A stretch of 64,000 nt of DNA from Lactuca virosa. Taxonomy: Eukaryota > Streptophyta > Magnoliopsida > Asterales > Asteraceae. Position 1 is the first letter of the stretch. Each line of letters opens with the position of its first letter. The notes under the pieces were generated by a model. It saw only the letters and a program-made list of their open reading frames with translations, was not told the DNA's origin and searched no databases. Shown here piece after piece: positions 34,151-47,300 of the stretch. The stretch covers positions 39,720,902 to 39,784,901 of the forward strand of contig CAKMRJ010003334.1 of the NCBI GenBank assembly GCA_928212115.1. The letters are read 5' to 3'. A program made the position numbers and the translations under genes.

Positions 34151-34830
34151 CATCTTTGTGTTCCGGGATGAATAGAGAACCTCAACCTGTGCGCATCCTC
34201 CATCAAAACTTGGCGTGAACCACCCAAATACGAAACCCACACCTTCCAATGATGGATCAATAACCCCCCGACTATCATAATCGAAGGAAGCCACCTGACC
34301 CACTATACGCTCACTATTCCAGTGCTCTTCCTTCATAGCCTCAACTTGAGCCTCTCGGATCTGCTCTAAGAGTGGGGTAATCACTATCATCCTCAAACAC
34401 ATATACTTAATCGGAGCCATGACCACCTTGTGGCTGAGAGCATCGACCACCACGTTGGCTTTCCCTGGGTGATAAAGGATCTCACAATCATAATCCTTCA
34501 CCGCATCCAACCATCTACGTTGCCTCAAGTTCAGATTCGGCTAGTTTATCAAATACCTCAGACTCTTGTGATCCATGTAGATAGCATAGCAGACCCCATA
34601 GAGGTAATGTCGCCAAATCTTGAGGGCAAACACTACAGTCCCCAACTCCAAATCATGCGTAGGATAATTCGCCTAGTGAGGCTTCACCTGCCTCGAAGCG
34701 TAAGCAATCACATGACCCCGCTGCATCAACAATGCTCCCAACCCTGTTATTGACGCATCACAATATACCATAAAATCCTCAACACCCTCCGATAGGGTCA
34801 GAATCGGTGCCTCACACAATCTCTATCTCA
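34151..34830 (-). pseudogene. Gypsy-2 RNase H region
   Basis: The decayed frame reads HVIAYASRQVKPH, NYPTHDLELG, VVFALKIWRHYLYG, LRYLIN and RQRRWLDAVKDYDCEILYHP then GKANVVVDALSHK. This is the standard gypsy RNase H/tether sequence. The longest open part is 34528-34109. Stops replace at least two Trp/Gln codons. Confidence 0.85.
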
Positions 34831-35711
34831 AGGTCTCAAAAGTTGCCTGCTGCTCAGGCCCCCAACAAAACGTGACGGTATTCTTCATCAGCCGAGTCAA
34901 AGGAACCGCTATCTTGGAGAAATCCTAGATGAATCTCCATTACTAACCCGCCAACCCAAGGAAACTCCAAATCTCAGATGGAGACCTCGGAACTTCCTAC
35001 CTCATCACCGCCTCGACCTTGGCCGGATGGACCAGAATATCGTTCTGGTTGACAAGGTGCTCCAGAAACTGCACCTCGCGCAACCAAAACTCATACTTGG
35101 AGAACTTCACATACAGTCTCTCTCTCCTCAGAGTCTCCGATACCTCCCTCAGATGCTCCTTTTGCAGCTCTGGGGTCTTGGAATAGACCAGGATGTTATC
35201 AATAAACACAATCACAAACCGATCCAACATGGGTTTGCATATGCGATTCATGAGATCCATGAATGTGGCTAGAGCATTGGTGAGCCCGAAGGGCATCACC
35301 AAGATGCACCTTGGAGCTGGTCAATAAACCATCAATCCTCGGGAGTGGATAACGGTTCTTCACCATTAGCTTATTCAACTCCTGGTAGTCGATACACATC
35401 TGATGCGATCCATTCGTCTTCTTCACAAATAGAATCGGCACTCCCCATGGTGAACTACTCGGCCGAATAAATCCCTTGTCTAACAGTTCCTGCAGTTGTG
35501 TAGATAACTCCTGCATCTCTGGAAGTGCTGACCGATAAGGTTCTTTGGCTATCGGAGCCGCACCAGGAGCCAAGTCAATCCAAAACTCCACTTGCCTCTT
35601 CGGAGGCACTCCAAGAAAATCTTCCATAAATACATTCGAGTACTCCCGAACAATAGAAACGTCATCCATAATTGTCTTACCCTTCTCCCGGGTATCCATC
35701 ACATAGGCCAT
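34831..35711 (-). pseudogene. Gypsy-2 reverse transcriptase
   Basis: Open parts 35711-35199 and 35302-34997 hold VPPKRQVEFWIDLAPGAAPI, GFIRPSSSPWGVPILFVKK, IDYQELNKLMVKNRYPLPRI and the FIDN (for FIDD) catalytic box (VIVFIDNILVYS). About 55 residues between the GLLTSSKVHLG segment and VMPFGLTNA are deleted or frameshifted. The second catalytic Asp is changed to Asn, so this copy is catalytically dead. Confidence 0.88.
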
Positions 35712-37324
35712 AAATCCAGAACAACCCTGCTGAAGATAGCGCCTGGCCCTAGCTACTGAACATAAAACCAGCCCACGTGGAACACCTTCTTTCTAAATCA
35801 CCAACTCTCCCCCACTTGGGGTCCGAATACTCACTAACTACTGTACTCACTAACTACTGCTCGCAATCAATCATTGCCCCATTGGGGCTAAGCCAATCAA
35901 TCCCACTATAACCTTTCTCTCACGTAAGGGGAATATGAACCAAATCAATCGAATAATGCTCACTGAACAACTCCAAGACACAACCCCGATGAACCCTCAA
36001 TACTCGCACAGGATGATCATCCACAATCTCAACCTCTAATGGAAAATCCAACTCCCCTGGAGCATCAGAAAACTACTTGCTGAGTGCAAGAGATACAAAA
36101 GATCGGGTAGCCCCCGAATCAAACAATACCAAAGTAGAGCCACCATTCACAAGGAACGATCCTAAAACAAAACACACAGATATAAGCAGAAAATCAACAT
36201 AAATAAAGAGATAAGGAGAAGATATATACATGTCACCACATCTGGTGCTGAGCGAGCCTCCTCAGTTGATAGATGGAATCCCCTGCTCCTCACAACAGGC
36301 GCCTCTGCCTTGCCATGCCTGCCATCAGTAATTCGCAAAGTCGCTGGAACGGGTGCTATAATTGGTCCCCCTGCTGTCAAACTCGGGCAATTGGCCTTCT
36401 TATGGCCCATATGGCTGAAATGACATGTCTCGCCACACTTGAAGCAACCAGAACCACCCCTTGCATGCCACATCATGCATCTTGCCGCACTCGCAGCAAC
36501 AGCCCCGACCCTGCTGTCCCCTCGACCTCGATTCAGAAACCTTGGGCCTCTTTCCCTAACCCTCTGAACTCTGAACCTGGTCCGACTTCCTATTCCTCTC
36601 TATCTCCAAGTCAATCTCCCTCTCTCTAGACCACACTATCATCTCCTCCGGTGTCTTGTAACTGGATCGACTCACAAACTGTCTAATATCACCCCCCAAC
36701 ATCTCGTGGTATCTCGCCTTCTTCATCTCCTCGTCCGCCACATACCGCGGAACCAGTAACGCCCTCTCTCGGAACAAAGAAGTGATCTCTGCCACTGTCT
36801 CAGTAGTCTGGCGAAGGTCCTGAAACTCCCCCCCCCCAACTGTTGGACCTCAATCACAGGTGCAATCTCAGCCCGAAACCTCAACACAAAATCCTCCAAA
36901 GTGATCGACTCTTTCGCCTCGCCTCCCATGGCATGTACAAACTCCTCCCACTTGTCTCGAGTTATGTCTTTCGGAAGACATGATGCAAGTATGACCTTTA
37001 CCTCCTCAGGACAAAGGCTAGATCAAAAGGCATTCTTGACGTCTTCCAACCAACACATGCCCAGAACTCACGAGATGTCAAAGTGTGAGCTCCCATCATC
37101 GCCACCATAGCATAACATAAAGCGACCAAGTGCTTATCCAAAATCTCTAGAATACCGTCCTTGACTGTGCCAAAGATCACAAGAGTCTGCTCAAGAATAA
37201 TGCGGGTAATCTCTGCTAACATGAACTCCGACATCTGATCATCCATAAACCCGACCCCAAAGCCCGAACCCGAACCATCACCGGCACCCCTATCTGCACT
37301 AGAACCTCCTTGAGTGACCACCAT
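35712..37324 (-). pseudogene. Gypsy-2 gag and protease relics
   Basis: Starts at ATG 37324 (MVVTQGGSSADRGAGDGSG). Broken frames follow with gag-domain text (EFWACVGWKTSRMPFDLAF; FVLRFRAEIAPVIEVQQL; YHEMLGGDIRQFVSRSSYKT) and a zinc knuckle (CFKCGETCHFSH) near 36440. The protease stretch at about 35,800-36,160 is only detectable as short pieces. Order and strand agree with the RT and integrase relics. Confidence 0.75.
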
Positions 37325-39324
37325 ACTGAAACATAAACCATATAAACCATCAGAACAAACTCGATGAAAATCCCACACTTTACAAGCTCCCTAGTATCAT
37401 CGTGGCTTTTCTTGACTCGAGTACGGATCCTCTACTTCCAGTAGTACGGGCCCATAGTACCTTCCACATCTATCCGTACTTTCCTCAAGGATTTCCCCGA
37501 GTCGTCCAAGTCACTCATTTATCAATCCAAACAACCCTCAACAAGACAAGGCTCTCGGCACCGATTCACCTCCTAGATTTTCTTAGGGCTATCATCTCAC
37601 CACTCTCCGTCGTCAGCTACAGAAGGAATTCCCTCTAACACCCTCTAATTAGCTCAGGAATACTATTACATATCACTAACACCAGATAATTCTTCGAATG
37701 AGAGGTCTCACGCTACAACAGTTGGACTCAAACAAGAGCTGCACAATAGAGTTAAAATCTAATCTTTTAAAATTATCTAGTCTCAATAATATGTAACTTA
37801 ACATATTCGCTTACTAGTTAGCTGATGTTAATGAAAACTCCTAAAAGCACAAAGCAACCAGCATTCGAGCATTGAGTAATTGGAATCAAGGCGTAACCTA
37901 AAACAGGCCTTCCTACCACTGACTCATCGGTACTAACATGCAAGACTACTAGCTCATACAAAAAGCATACAAACACATCTCTCCTAGCATTCTATAATGC
38001 AATCTTGATTAGATCCATAGCCCTAATCTAGCATGAGATTCATAGATTCACAGTTCAAAGAATAACATAAACATGGGTTGGCATTGGTGCATTCGACCCG
38101 CTAAACACTAGGAGGAGACTCACCTCAAACTGCTGAAACAACCAGATAAATGTTTGGACTGCTGATCTGGGAAACCTTCACACTAAATATCATTAGATAA
38201 TACCTTAATTAATAATTAGTTCATAAACCACAATCGGGGCCGCACCTAATGACACCCAGAGGCCCAATATGGCCCAAATTCCTAAATGATGCCCAAAGCC
38301 CATTATGGGCTCAAATCCAAGAAGTCCCAAAGCCTCATTATAACCCAAAGCCAAAAAGACTAGTGGCCCAAGAAGGCCTATAACCCTAGTAGTCTAAATA
38401 TGGCCCAAATCTCAAAAGTTAACAACTGCTGAGTACGCCCAACATACTCATACTTACGCCCTGCGTACGCCATCTTTGGTTAGTACGTGTTGCGTATGGG
38501 ATGGGTACGCCCAATGTACTCTACAACCATCCCACCGCCATTAAATACTTAATTGGTTAAGCCACTAAGTCCAATTATTAGATCTGATCCTAAATGATGT
38601 CTTAACACATAAAGTTGGCAACTTTACTCCTTTGCGTGTCTTATTGGGACCCAATATTCAATAAACCCCATAATAAGAACCCTAACTCATGCATGCTGCA
38701 ATATAACAGATCAAGATTGCATTTTTATGCACAGAGAACCTCAAAAATGCTAAGATCTACCATCCCTAGCTTCTGGAGTAGCTCATACTCTCATGCATGA
38801 CTTAAAGGACCATAAAAATCACAAAAACAAGCCCTAACTAGATCTATCAAAATGAACCATCAAGTTAGGAGCTTTATACCTCCAAAAGCTTCCTAAATTG
38901 GTGATGATTCTGGATCCACAAGCTCTAGCCACACCAATGCAACTTCTAAGAGCTCTTCTTCCTTCAAGATCACCAAAAACACCTTCAAAGTTCACTTCCA
39001 AGCTCAAAACATTCAAAAGGCAATTAAGGTTTCGTTCTTAGGGTTTGGAGAGGTGGGGGCTGGTCATAAGAAGGTCCAAGAGTGAATTAAGGTGTTTAAA
39101 TAGGGCACAAAACCTAAAAAATAGGGTTTTCCCCTGATGACCGTACACCCCTCGTACCTCCACGTACGCCCCGCGTACATGGGTGCCTCCGCGATCATGT
39201 CATTGAGCCAGTACGCCCAACATACTCCTAGCGTACGTCCATCATACTCGGCTAGGGACCAAAATGAAAGGGGTTTAAGATTAAGGGCTAAAAGGAAAAA
39301 AATGCCCGAAATGCAAATGTTACA
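37325..39324 (-). repeat. Gypsy-2 leader and 5' LTR-like region
   Basis: Read on minus, the outer end at 39324 is TGTAACATTTGCATTTCGGG. Repeated GTACG-containing phrases and CCCTATTTAAACA follow, as in S3. GGCCCA motifs are common at 38,250-38,410. The LTR end next to gag and the primer site could not be found. The + flank CAATA does not match the flank of 29936, so these may not be the two LTRs of one intact insertion. Confidence 0.5.
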
Positions 39325-39384
39325 CAATACCTAAATATAAAGTATAAATAGAAAATTACTTACGATATGTAGCCTTTTATTTTA

Positions 39385-41075
39385 TCGCAGTTGTTGAGTA
39401 TAACCCATTGTAATGATTTGTTGGTCTCTTCAGAAAGAGCAATGATTTTCATCTTGGAAATTGGTCAACACTATGATGAAAACATAGAAAACATCTGCAT
39501 TTCTATCGGGACGTTTGAACTTCGTTTGTATACCATCAAGATACATGAAGCAGAATGCCAAGGCTTCATCTGCAACATAACCTTCTGCTATTGAACCTTC
39601 AGGTTTGGCTTTGTTTCTGACATAAGCTTTCAACTTTTTCATGTATCTTTCAAAAGGATACATCCATCTCATATATACAGGCCCTCCAATAATAGCTTCT
39701 CCTGGTAAATGTAGAATTAGATGAACCATTATGTCGAAAAATGATGGTGGATATATCAACTCCAGATTGCATAATATATTTATCACTTTATTATGTGCTT
39801 TATACATGTCTTTCACATCTAATGATCATGCATAATTTTTTTTAAAGAATGTGCAAAGGTCAATGATTATTTTTTTGACACATTAGCGGGCAGACCAGCT
39901 CGAACCCCTATTGGTAGCAATTGTTGCATGAGGATGTGAAAATCATGAAACTTTAAGCCATTTATATTTGAATCATTAGAATGCACGTTATTCTTGAAGT
40001 TCGATCTAAAACTATCAGGTAGTCTTATACCTTTAATGAATTGACATAAAAATTCTCGATCGACTGGTTTGAAAGATTAGTCGATTTGGTGGATAATTCT
40101 TGTGTTTTTTTTCTTTCGCAACCATAGATTCTCTCGAATAACCCATTTTTCCAAATCTTCTCTTGCTTTGTGCGTATCTTTTGATTTTTCATTTTTCAAC
40201 AAAGTACCCAAGAAGCTCTCACCCACATTTTTCACCACATACATAACATTTATATTGTGTTTTAGTTTGAGGAAAGACAAATAATCAAGCTTGAAGAAGA
40301 TACTCTTTTTGGTCCAATTTAACTCTTACTCGGTTCTCCTTCTTTTCACACCACCACCATAGTTAGGATGTTTCACTGGAATACAATTAGGGAGACGGTC
40401 TAGTAGCTTTATTATTGATGCATTACTGAATCGTATGGTAAGCTTTCTTGTCTCTTTCTTGCCATTAAACAATAAACTGTCCCTCCATTTATGTTTGCTA
40501 TGTAAGAATCGTTTGTGACCAACATAAGCTATCTTGCTGGTTATAGAACACGAAGGTGTGTCATTTTTGCAAGTAGCACAAGTTTTATAACCTTGACCAC
40601 TCCATTCAGGAAAACTACAACGTGCAAGATAATCATTGATAGTTCAAAATAGTGTTGCATGCATTGTGAATACAGTGTTGGTTGATGCATCTCTCATTTG
40701 GACTCCTTCCCCCCATAACATTTTCAACCCGTCCACCAAAGGCCTCAAGAAAACATCAATGTCCTTCGCAGGTGCTTTAGGGCTAGGAATTAGCAAAGTC
40801 AACATGAAAGAAGATTCTTTCATACAAAACCATGGTGGTGTATTATACGTTTTCAATACTACCAGTCACATATTGTAAGGTTGATTGATGTTGTTGGATG
40901 AATTAAAGTCATCGGTAGCCAAACCCAAGCAGACGTTCCTGGGTTCTTTAGCAAACTCGCGATATCGGTTATCAAATTCTTTCCATGCCTTCCCATCGAT
41001 CAGATAATAAATCTCACCATCATTTAAACGCCCAATATTATGCCAAATCATAACTTTTGCTGTGAATCTGGAACT
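39385..41075 (-). pseudogene. CACTA-2 transposase (TNP2-like), C-terminal part
   Basis: Minus-strand frames include MIWHNIGRLNDGEIYYLIDG, WKEFDNRYREFAKEPRNVCL (40866-41153), PPWFCMKESSFMLTLLIPSP and DVFLRPLVDGLKMLWGEGVQ (40856-40644). Near 39,816-39,430 is the downstream block YPPSFFDIMVHLILHLPGEA with MRWMYPFERYMKKLKAYVRN. These are the TNP2 (Transposase_21) and DUF4218-like segments of plant En/Spm transposases. Multiple stops and frameshifts. The right part of the gene lies beyond the LARD insertion at 48953-49800. Confidence 0.88.
40950..41075 (-). repeat. 126-bp CACTA-2 segment, left copy of flanking duplication
   Basis: Same length as 48827-48952 with about 7% differences and no indels; both end GGAACT. 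It encodes part of the TNP2 domain and abuts the LARD 5' LTR. Confidence 0.93.
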
Positions 41076-41848
41076 TGTTGGATTAGTGTCTAAGTCCATA
41101 ACTATAATTAGTATATACTTGACCCGACCCAACATGGTCCATTTGGGTTGCATGGCATCGGGACATTTGGATAGACCTTTTGTGAGAAGAGGATATTTGT
41201 GACATATTAATATATTATAAGTTCTAATATATTAATATGAAATCATATTATTTAATTAGTATTGATCAAGAATTAATTTGGAATTAATTTAGTGATCAAA
41301 AGAGACTAATTAAATATATGGGGATTGATTGTGTAAATCATTCATTCTTATATATGTGGGCTTATGATCCATGATTCCTTATGTTGGGTTTAACCCATGT
41401 GGTGACCCATGGATACTCCATGGAGGTTAAAACCCATGGAGCATATGGAATGGGTAAAGTCATGGGTTACATGGTGTAACCATAATGTGCACACTATATA
41501 AAGACCCCATTGGTTGGTGAAATGGGCACTAGTGCATACACAAGAGGGCAAGCCGATTTCTAGAGTGAAGTATCTCTTCTCATGGTTATTCCAAGTTGTT
41601 TTGATGTTGTGTGAACCATTTTAGGTGTCACACTTGGGGCACTAGGCTCTTGAGCTCCATGGAATCAAGCTACATAAAAAAGGTATGTATTCTATCTAGT
41701 TTTGTTATACTAGTACTTATGATTGTATGCTAGTTAGGGTAATACCTTGGAAACTTCAAGTTTGCATATATAATCGAGAAAACATAGATCCAAGGTATTT
41801 AGGGTTTCATGTACACCATAGGAGTGTTATAATGCTCAAAACCCAACA
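41076..41848 (+). repeat. LARD 5' LTR
   Basis: 773 bp with inverted termini TGTTGG...CCAACA. TATATAAAG at about 41496 is the probable TATA box. Followed at once by GTGGTATCAGAGCC. Confidence 0.93.
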
Positions 41849-41862
41849 GTGGTATCAGAGCC
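41848..41862 (+). other. LARD primer binding site
   Basis: AGTGGTATCAGAGCC overlaps the last LTR base and matches the initiator tRNA-Met 3' end. Confidence 0.9.
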
Positions 41863-42280
41863 TAGGCTTGTTTTCAAGTTATACATGCTGAAATAGCTTA
41901 AAAATCGAAAATTCTGGCCTAATGGGCACTGTACTCGACGATTCCACTGATGGACTAGAATTCATCCTACTCATCGAGTAGGTTCATACACTCGACGAGT
42001 AGAAGCCCCTGACAACATATTTTCGACTTTTAAGGATGGAATTGGTCTAGAATCATTACCTTAAACTGTTTTGGACTTATAAAACCTGTTTTTGATGTGG
42101 TAATGATTATGGTAAACCAATTTCAAAGTCATTATCAAAGTTTCAAGTTTTATATATGTTTATATGATTCTTGAAAATTGTTGATATGGATTGTTCATGC
42201 TTATGAGTTTTGGTAGATCATAGGAATTATATGAAAATTGTTTGTTAGTGTAATTCTTGATCTTAATGAAATTGTATGGA

Positions 42281-42671
42281 ATCCATAACTTGTCCTCAAG
42301 TTATGGATTACCTAAAGTTTTTTTTTGTGTTACCTTGTTTTTGTGAGTCAATTTAGATTAATAAAAATTGTATGAAAGTTGTTTTTAATCCAAATTGATC
42401 TAAAAGTAGTTCACAAAATGTGTTTTTGTAACTTGTCCTCAAGTTATATGAAAAGTCACATTTATGAATCTTGAAACTCATAAAATTGCCATAGGTTACA
42501 CAAATGAAGAGTTATCTTTGTCATAAATAGTTTTATGAACTCCATAACTTGTCCTCAAGTTATGGATGTTCAAGAGTCTCTTCATTAAAGTCTTTAAAAC
42601 TTTAATTAAACTCATAAGTTATGAAAATCCAAGAGTTTTGAAAAGTTCCAATACTTGCCCTCAAGTTTTGG
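42281..42671 (+). repeat. Four stem-loops with a shared (T/C)CCT loop in the LARD leader
   Basis: 42281-42308 has 12-bp perfect arms (ATCCATAACTTG) around loop TCCT. 42430-42447 has 7-bp arms, 42541-42566 has 11-bp arms, and 42648-42671 has imperfect 10-bp arms around CCCT. The spacing is about 110-150 bp. In the last copy one T-A pair of the stem is replaced by A-T, a compensatory change. Confidence 0.85.
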
Positions 42672-43084
42672 AATTTGTAAAGTTTTGCTTATGAATGCTT
42701 TAATTCCAAATCAAACCCTAGAATTTTAAAAGTTTAAAATTCAACCCTTATACTATTATTATAATTTTAATTATATACATATGTATAAGATAAAGTCAAT
42801 CTTACCGTTAGTAGGCCTCATTCACGAAACCGGTCTATAAGGGGAGTATAAGGTTACTGCCTATAAAATGACAGTTTAATGGGTGTCCACTCTCACCCAC
42901 CGCTTCCTTGACTGGTGGAGGGTTGTTAGCCGAACGGGTAGGATAAGGACTATAATTCTCCCTTCATTAAAATTATAATGATAAATACTAAGTAACTAAA
43001 CACTTATAAATTCCCAATCTTAGTTACTTAGGAAAATGTGAAAATGTGCTAACCCATGAAATTGCACTTTGCACCTTTGTTAAG

Positions 43085-43210
43085 TCGTTAGTGGAGCGTG
43101 TGTGGTTAACCGACACACTAACATGGGACTGACAATGTGTGGCAAAGGGTAACTTAATGTTTATCATATATTGGTGGAGCGTGTGTGGTTAACCGGCACA
43201 TCAATTAGGT
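43085..43210 (+). repeat. Hairpin-forming 38-nt motif, copies 1 and 2
   Basis: GTTAGTGGAGCGTGTGTGG followed by TTAACCGACACACTAAC folds on itself through GTTAGTG/CACTAAC and GTGTG..GGTTAACC..CACAC. The full copy is at 43085-43122 and a variant at 43172-43205. A third copy is at 45891-45929. Confidence 0.88.
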
Positions 43211-43565
43211 GATAAAGTTAAGGGTACCAAGTAAATTTGCATGGTTATTCACACCTTGTTTGTGATCCTCGGCATCCCAGTCACAAAGTTGAGAGGGCAC
43301 AATCGAGATTTAAACATGCCATTGAAAGTTCAATGAATCTCAAAAGATCTAGGAGTTTCAATCCAATTAAAACTTAAAAATTTATTTTGTTTTTCATGGT
43401 GGAAATTGGTAAATCGTCATTTACCTACCTTCAAATATTTTATAACTTGGATTACGACATCCCTCTTCCAGTTATAAATAGCTTGTTGGGTCCTAGCCTT
43501 AATATTTCATATTGGGTGTTATATTAAGGACTTAAATCAACTAAACTTGAATTTCTCCCTCATAA

Positions 43566-44300
43566 ATGTCTATATCAGACAACTATGGTCTTCCCAAATC
43601 TTTAGGAACAAGCCTTCCTAATGAAGATGATATCCCACATGGCAATCAAGGTGAAAGATTAATCCCTTTGTTGTGCGTTAATGGGACTGGAAATCATGAT
43701 TCACTTCCTCCACCTCCTCCAATAATTCTCCCTATCCCACAAGTTTCAAGACTTGAAAAGTTCTAAGTCACTCAATCCCTATTGGCAAGCAAAGACTATA
43801 TGTGCTTACATCTTGGAGGTTAAGTCACATATTGGCAAGCCGGGAGAGTCGGGTGTCGAAGTCTCGAGGTAGTTGGCTGTTGACTTGGTTCTCCAGTCAC
43901 TCACTGATGACAGATCACGACATGACCCTTAGTGATCTTACCTATTTGCTTGATGCTGCTAAATCAGCAATGATTTGGAGCATTGGTAAAGCAAATTAGA
44001 TTAGAAGATCTACTTCCCAAACCTATTTGGACATTGACAATGGTGACATTGGAAGTCCAGAAAAGCTTTCTCTTCCCAATAGAAATGGAGTGGCCATGGT
44101 CAAGTCATCTGACCAATGGTAAAGAGAAAGGCTAAGTCTGAGACAATCAAGTGTACCATTTCCAAAAGGTCCATATGTTTCTTTTGCCAAAGGAAGGGAC
44201 ATTGGTTGCGAAGCTGCCGAATTTACCTGAAAAGTTCATAAGGATGAAAGTCAAAAAGTTTGACTCTGCTTCAGGTAAAGTCCATTATCTAACTCTATGA
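43566..44300 (+). pseudogene. LARD gag relic with one zinc knuckle
   Basis: Short frames recall copia GAG: an ATG at 43566 (MSISDNYGLPKS), then LEVKSHIGKPGESGV and LAVDLVLQSLTDD in shifted frames. A CCHC knuckle CFFCQRKGHWLRSC is coded by 44176-44217. Several stops and frame changes. No protease or pol follows. Confidence 0.7.
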
Positions 44301-47300
44301 AGTCTCTTTTGGAGATTCTTAATACATGATGTAATGTAAATTACATTTTGATGTTTTGGAAGAACCAAAGGAAACCTAAAGAAAGAGTATGCTGATCTGA
44401 TCGCGAAGATGAATCTCGATCGCATTTTAAGTTGCTGCTTAAGAGTTATGATATATTGCTTAGGAATAGATAACAACATGTTTTTCATATGTATTTGCAT
44501 TGTACGGATAAGATTTTTCCGTAAGTTTTAAAATAAAAGAAAAGGTTTTGATTTATTTTAAGTATCCTTACAATGACATTTGTGAAAAATTGTTGTTTAT
44601 ATGTTTCCATTGATAAGCAATATTGTAAAATGGATTTAAGTCTTTTATTTGTGGTAGTGTCATAATTTACCAAATAAGGAAAGATTCTCATCACCCAAGT
44701 TTCAGTTGGATAGAAACTTGGAATCATGCAAGTTGTATTGTGTGATGAATGAGAATTTTCATTTTTGGGAAATTAAGACTAAGTCCTTGCTCACATGTAT
44801 ATGTGAGTAAAGTGAAGGATTAAAGGATTGGGTACACTTGGTTGTGCGCTGGTCAAGTCGATACAAGGAATGATAAGATTATTCGTCATGATTTACTAAA
44901 GTTTAGTAAATATGGTTATACTTACAAGTTTAAGTGTAATTCTGAAACATTGGAAAAGTTTCAATGTATGGCAGGACGAATGAGAAGAATCAAATTAGGC
45001 AGAAAGATAAAAGTTTCTCCAATCTGAAAAAAGGTGGGAGAGTGCTTAAGTATCTTGGTGATTATGAAACCATATCACAATTGATCCTCTAAGGACACCT
45101 TAGTGCATTTGTTTGGCTAAGGAGAGGAATGGTGAATTATTTAAATGGTTAAATCAAAAGATAAATCATACTTCGTCCCAAAATCAAATATTAGAGTCAT
45201 ACTCCAAGATCGAGCCTTGAGTGACATAATCTTAAAAAGGTGTAAAACACTTGTCAAATGTAGAGTAAAATGTTTTCTACTCTTGTACATTTGAGATTGG
45301 TAAGTTGTGATGTTTTGGATAAGACAAAGACCAACTAAGACCAATTGTGAGAAGTGTTTAACTTGATAAGAATCTGCACTAACTCTTGAATATTTGTTTT
45401 GTCAAGGAATGATTCTTGACAAAAGAGAATCTTATATGTCAAGAGGTCAGTGGGAGTCTTTAAAAATCTTGAGATGGTTTCAATAACTAATCAAGAGTAT
45501 TGTTAATCACTAGCCCACGACTTGAGGTTTGTAACCTATCGTGTTGACATATTCTTATTTCTGTGCCTATTCCAGTTAAAGTTGACTATGCTTTTTGAGT
45601 TCTATGAGTTCTCAATTGTTTGCATAACAATGTGGAAGCAATGGTAGGCCCTTGAGCTGCCAAGTGGCAAGAAATCAAGATTGAACAAGTTCAGTCCATA
45701 TGAGGTTGGGTTTGTTACTAACCCTGTCTTGTGATTATGTTTTTGACAAATTCACATGGATAGGAATACATACACCTTAAAAATCTAAGTGTCATAAGGT
45801 TTCTCTCCAATTCATGAAAATGATGGTGAGGAAACGTTTTCACTAAGTAGATTTTAAGTAGATAACAATTGTGATATTTGCATTCTCATGTCGTTAGTGG
45901 AGCGTGTGTGGTTAACCGACACACTAACTAGTGAGAATGGCAAAAGTTCTAGACAAACATGTGAGATATCTAAGGAAAGGTGTATGATTTTGATAAAGTC
46001 TTCTCAAAGAAATCTTGTATCAGAAATCTGAACTTTGGCAAGAAAGTCAATAAAGTATTGATTTCTAGAAGTCCAGTTGATTTCTGAGTACATGTCAAAG
46101 CTAGTGGGAGCATAAGTGTTGTGCTAGTAAGATAATAATCATTGTGCTAGTGGGAGCATGATTATTATGGTTAGTGTTGCAAGTTAGCAATGTTACTTAT
46201 AGAAAACAAAAGGTTCAATTCGCTTTGAAAAATTGTTTTTCTATAATTAAGGGAGAGGATTTATACTTCATTCTAATTCTAAAAGCTTAGATTGAGATTT
46301 TAATCAACTTTAGTCAAGGATATATATGAATTTTATGTTGGAATGGTACAACATAAGGAAATTCTATATATGTTGCATTCTCAAAATTCGATTATGATTA
46401 CGACATCCCTCTTCATAGTTCGAATTTTGAGAACATGGAAAATAAAAATTTTATAGCATGAATCGGGTACCATATGCTTCGGGTATAGGATCAATTACAT
46501 GTGCTATAATATTTATCCATTCCAAATTTTCCAAATTCCTAGGGCGTTAAGAGGGAAAAAGGAATAGAACTGGATTTGACTAAAATGATTAAACAATTGT
46601 CGAGGAAAATCTGAGGTTTGCCAAAGATTGGTTGCTCATGGACAATTGGAAGTATAGAGATAGGGCCATATTGACATATTCTGAAAGGAGGCAACTCTTG
46701 TTCAGAAGTGATAGTCAAAATGGGAATATGGAATTGTCTCCATAGTTGGAAGTTATTCTTTGAATCTGTGTAAGATTAAAGAACTTAATGCAAGAAGGGT
46801 GTTCAAAGGCATGTATTTTGAATGTGAGACTTCGTTTCCATGGAATTTCTCTCCATTGAAATACTTTTTAATGTCTGTTGCCAAGTCTTTGTGACTTGTG
46901 TGCATATTCATTGCAAGGGGATTAGTGCATATACGTTTAGAATCTAATATATTATAGTAAATGGCAAGAGTTTGGTATTCTTACATTTACAATAAGGATT
47001 GGGATTGTGAAATGAGCATCATTGAAATATTGTCAATTGATCTGTTTCACAAAGTAAGAATCATAAGACAAACATAGTGTGCATACTTGGAGTATGGCAT
47101 AGCTATTGTTTAGACAAACATAGTGTGCATGCTTGGAACATGTCATGACTATTGTTTTTATTCAAGTATTAAGTTGATAAATCAAAACATTATACAATGA
47201 ATAATGAGTAATCAATATGGTGCTTAGATAAAAGGTGTTTTATTTACACTCAAAGTGTTGGGGCCATATAGGATTAGTATTATTCTTGTGTTTCACTTTG

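Noticed and set aside
29936..39324. Gypsy-2 as a single intact element with paired LTRs
   Set aside because: The outer flanks (ATCTT on the left, CAATA on the right) do not match, the two LTR-like regions do not align clearly, and the inner LTR border and primer site on the right were not found.
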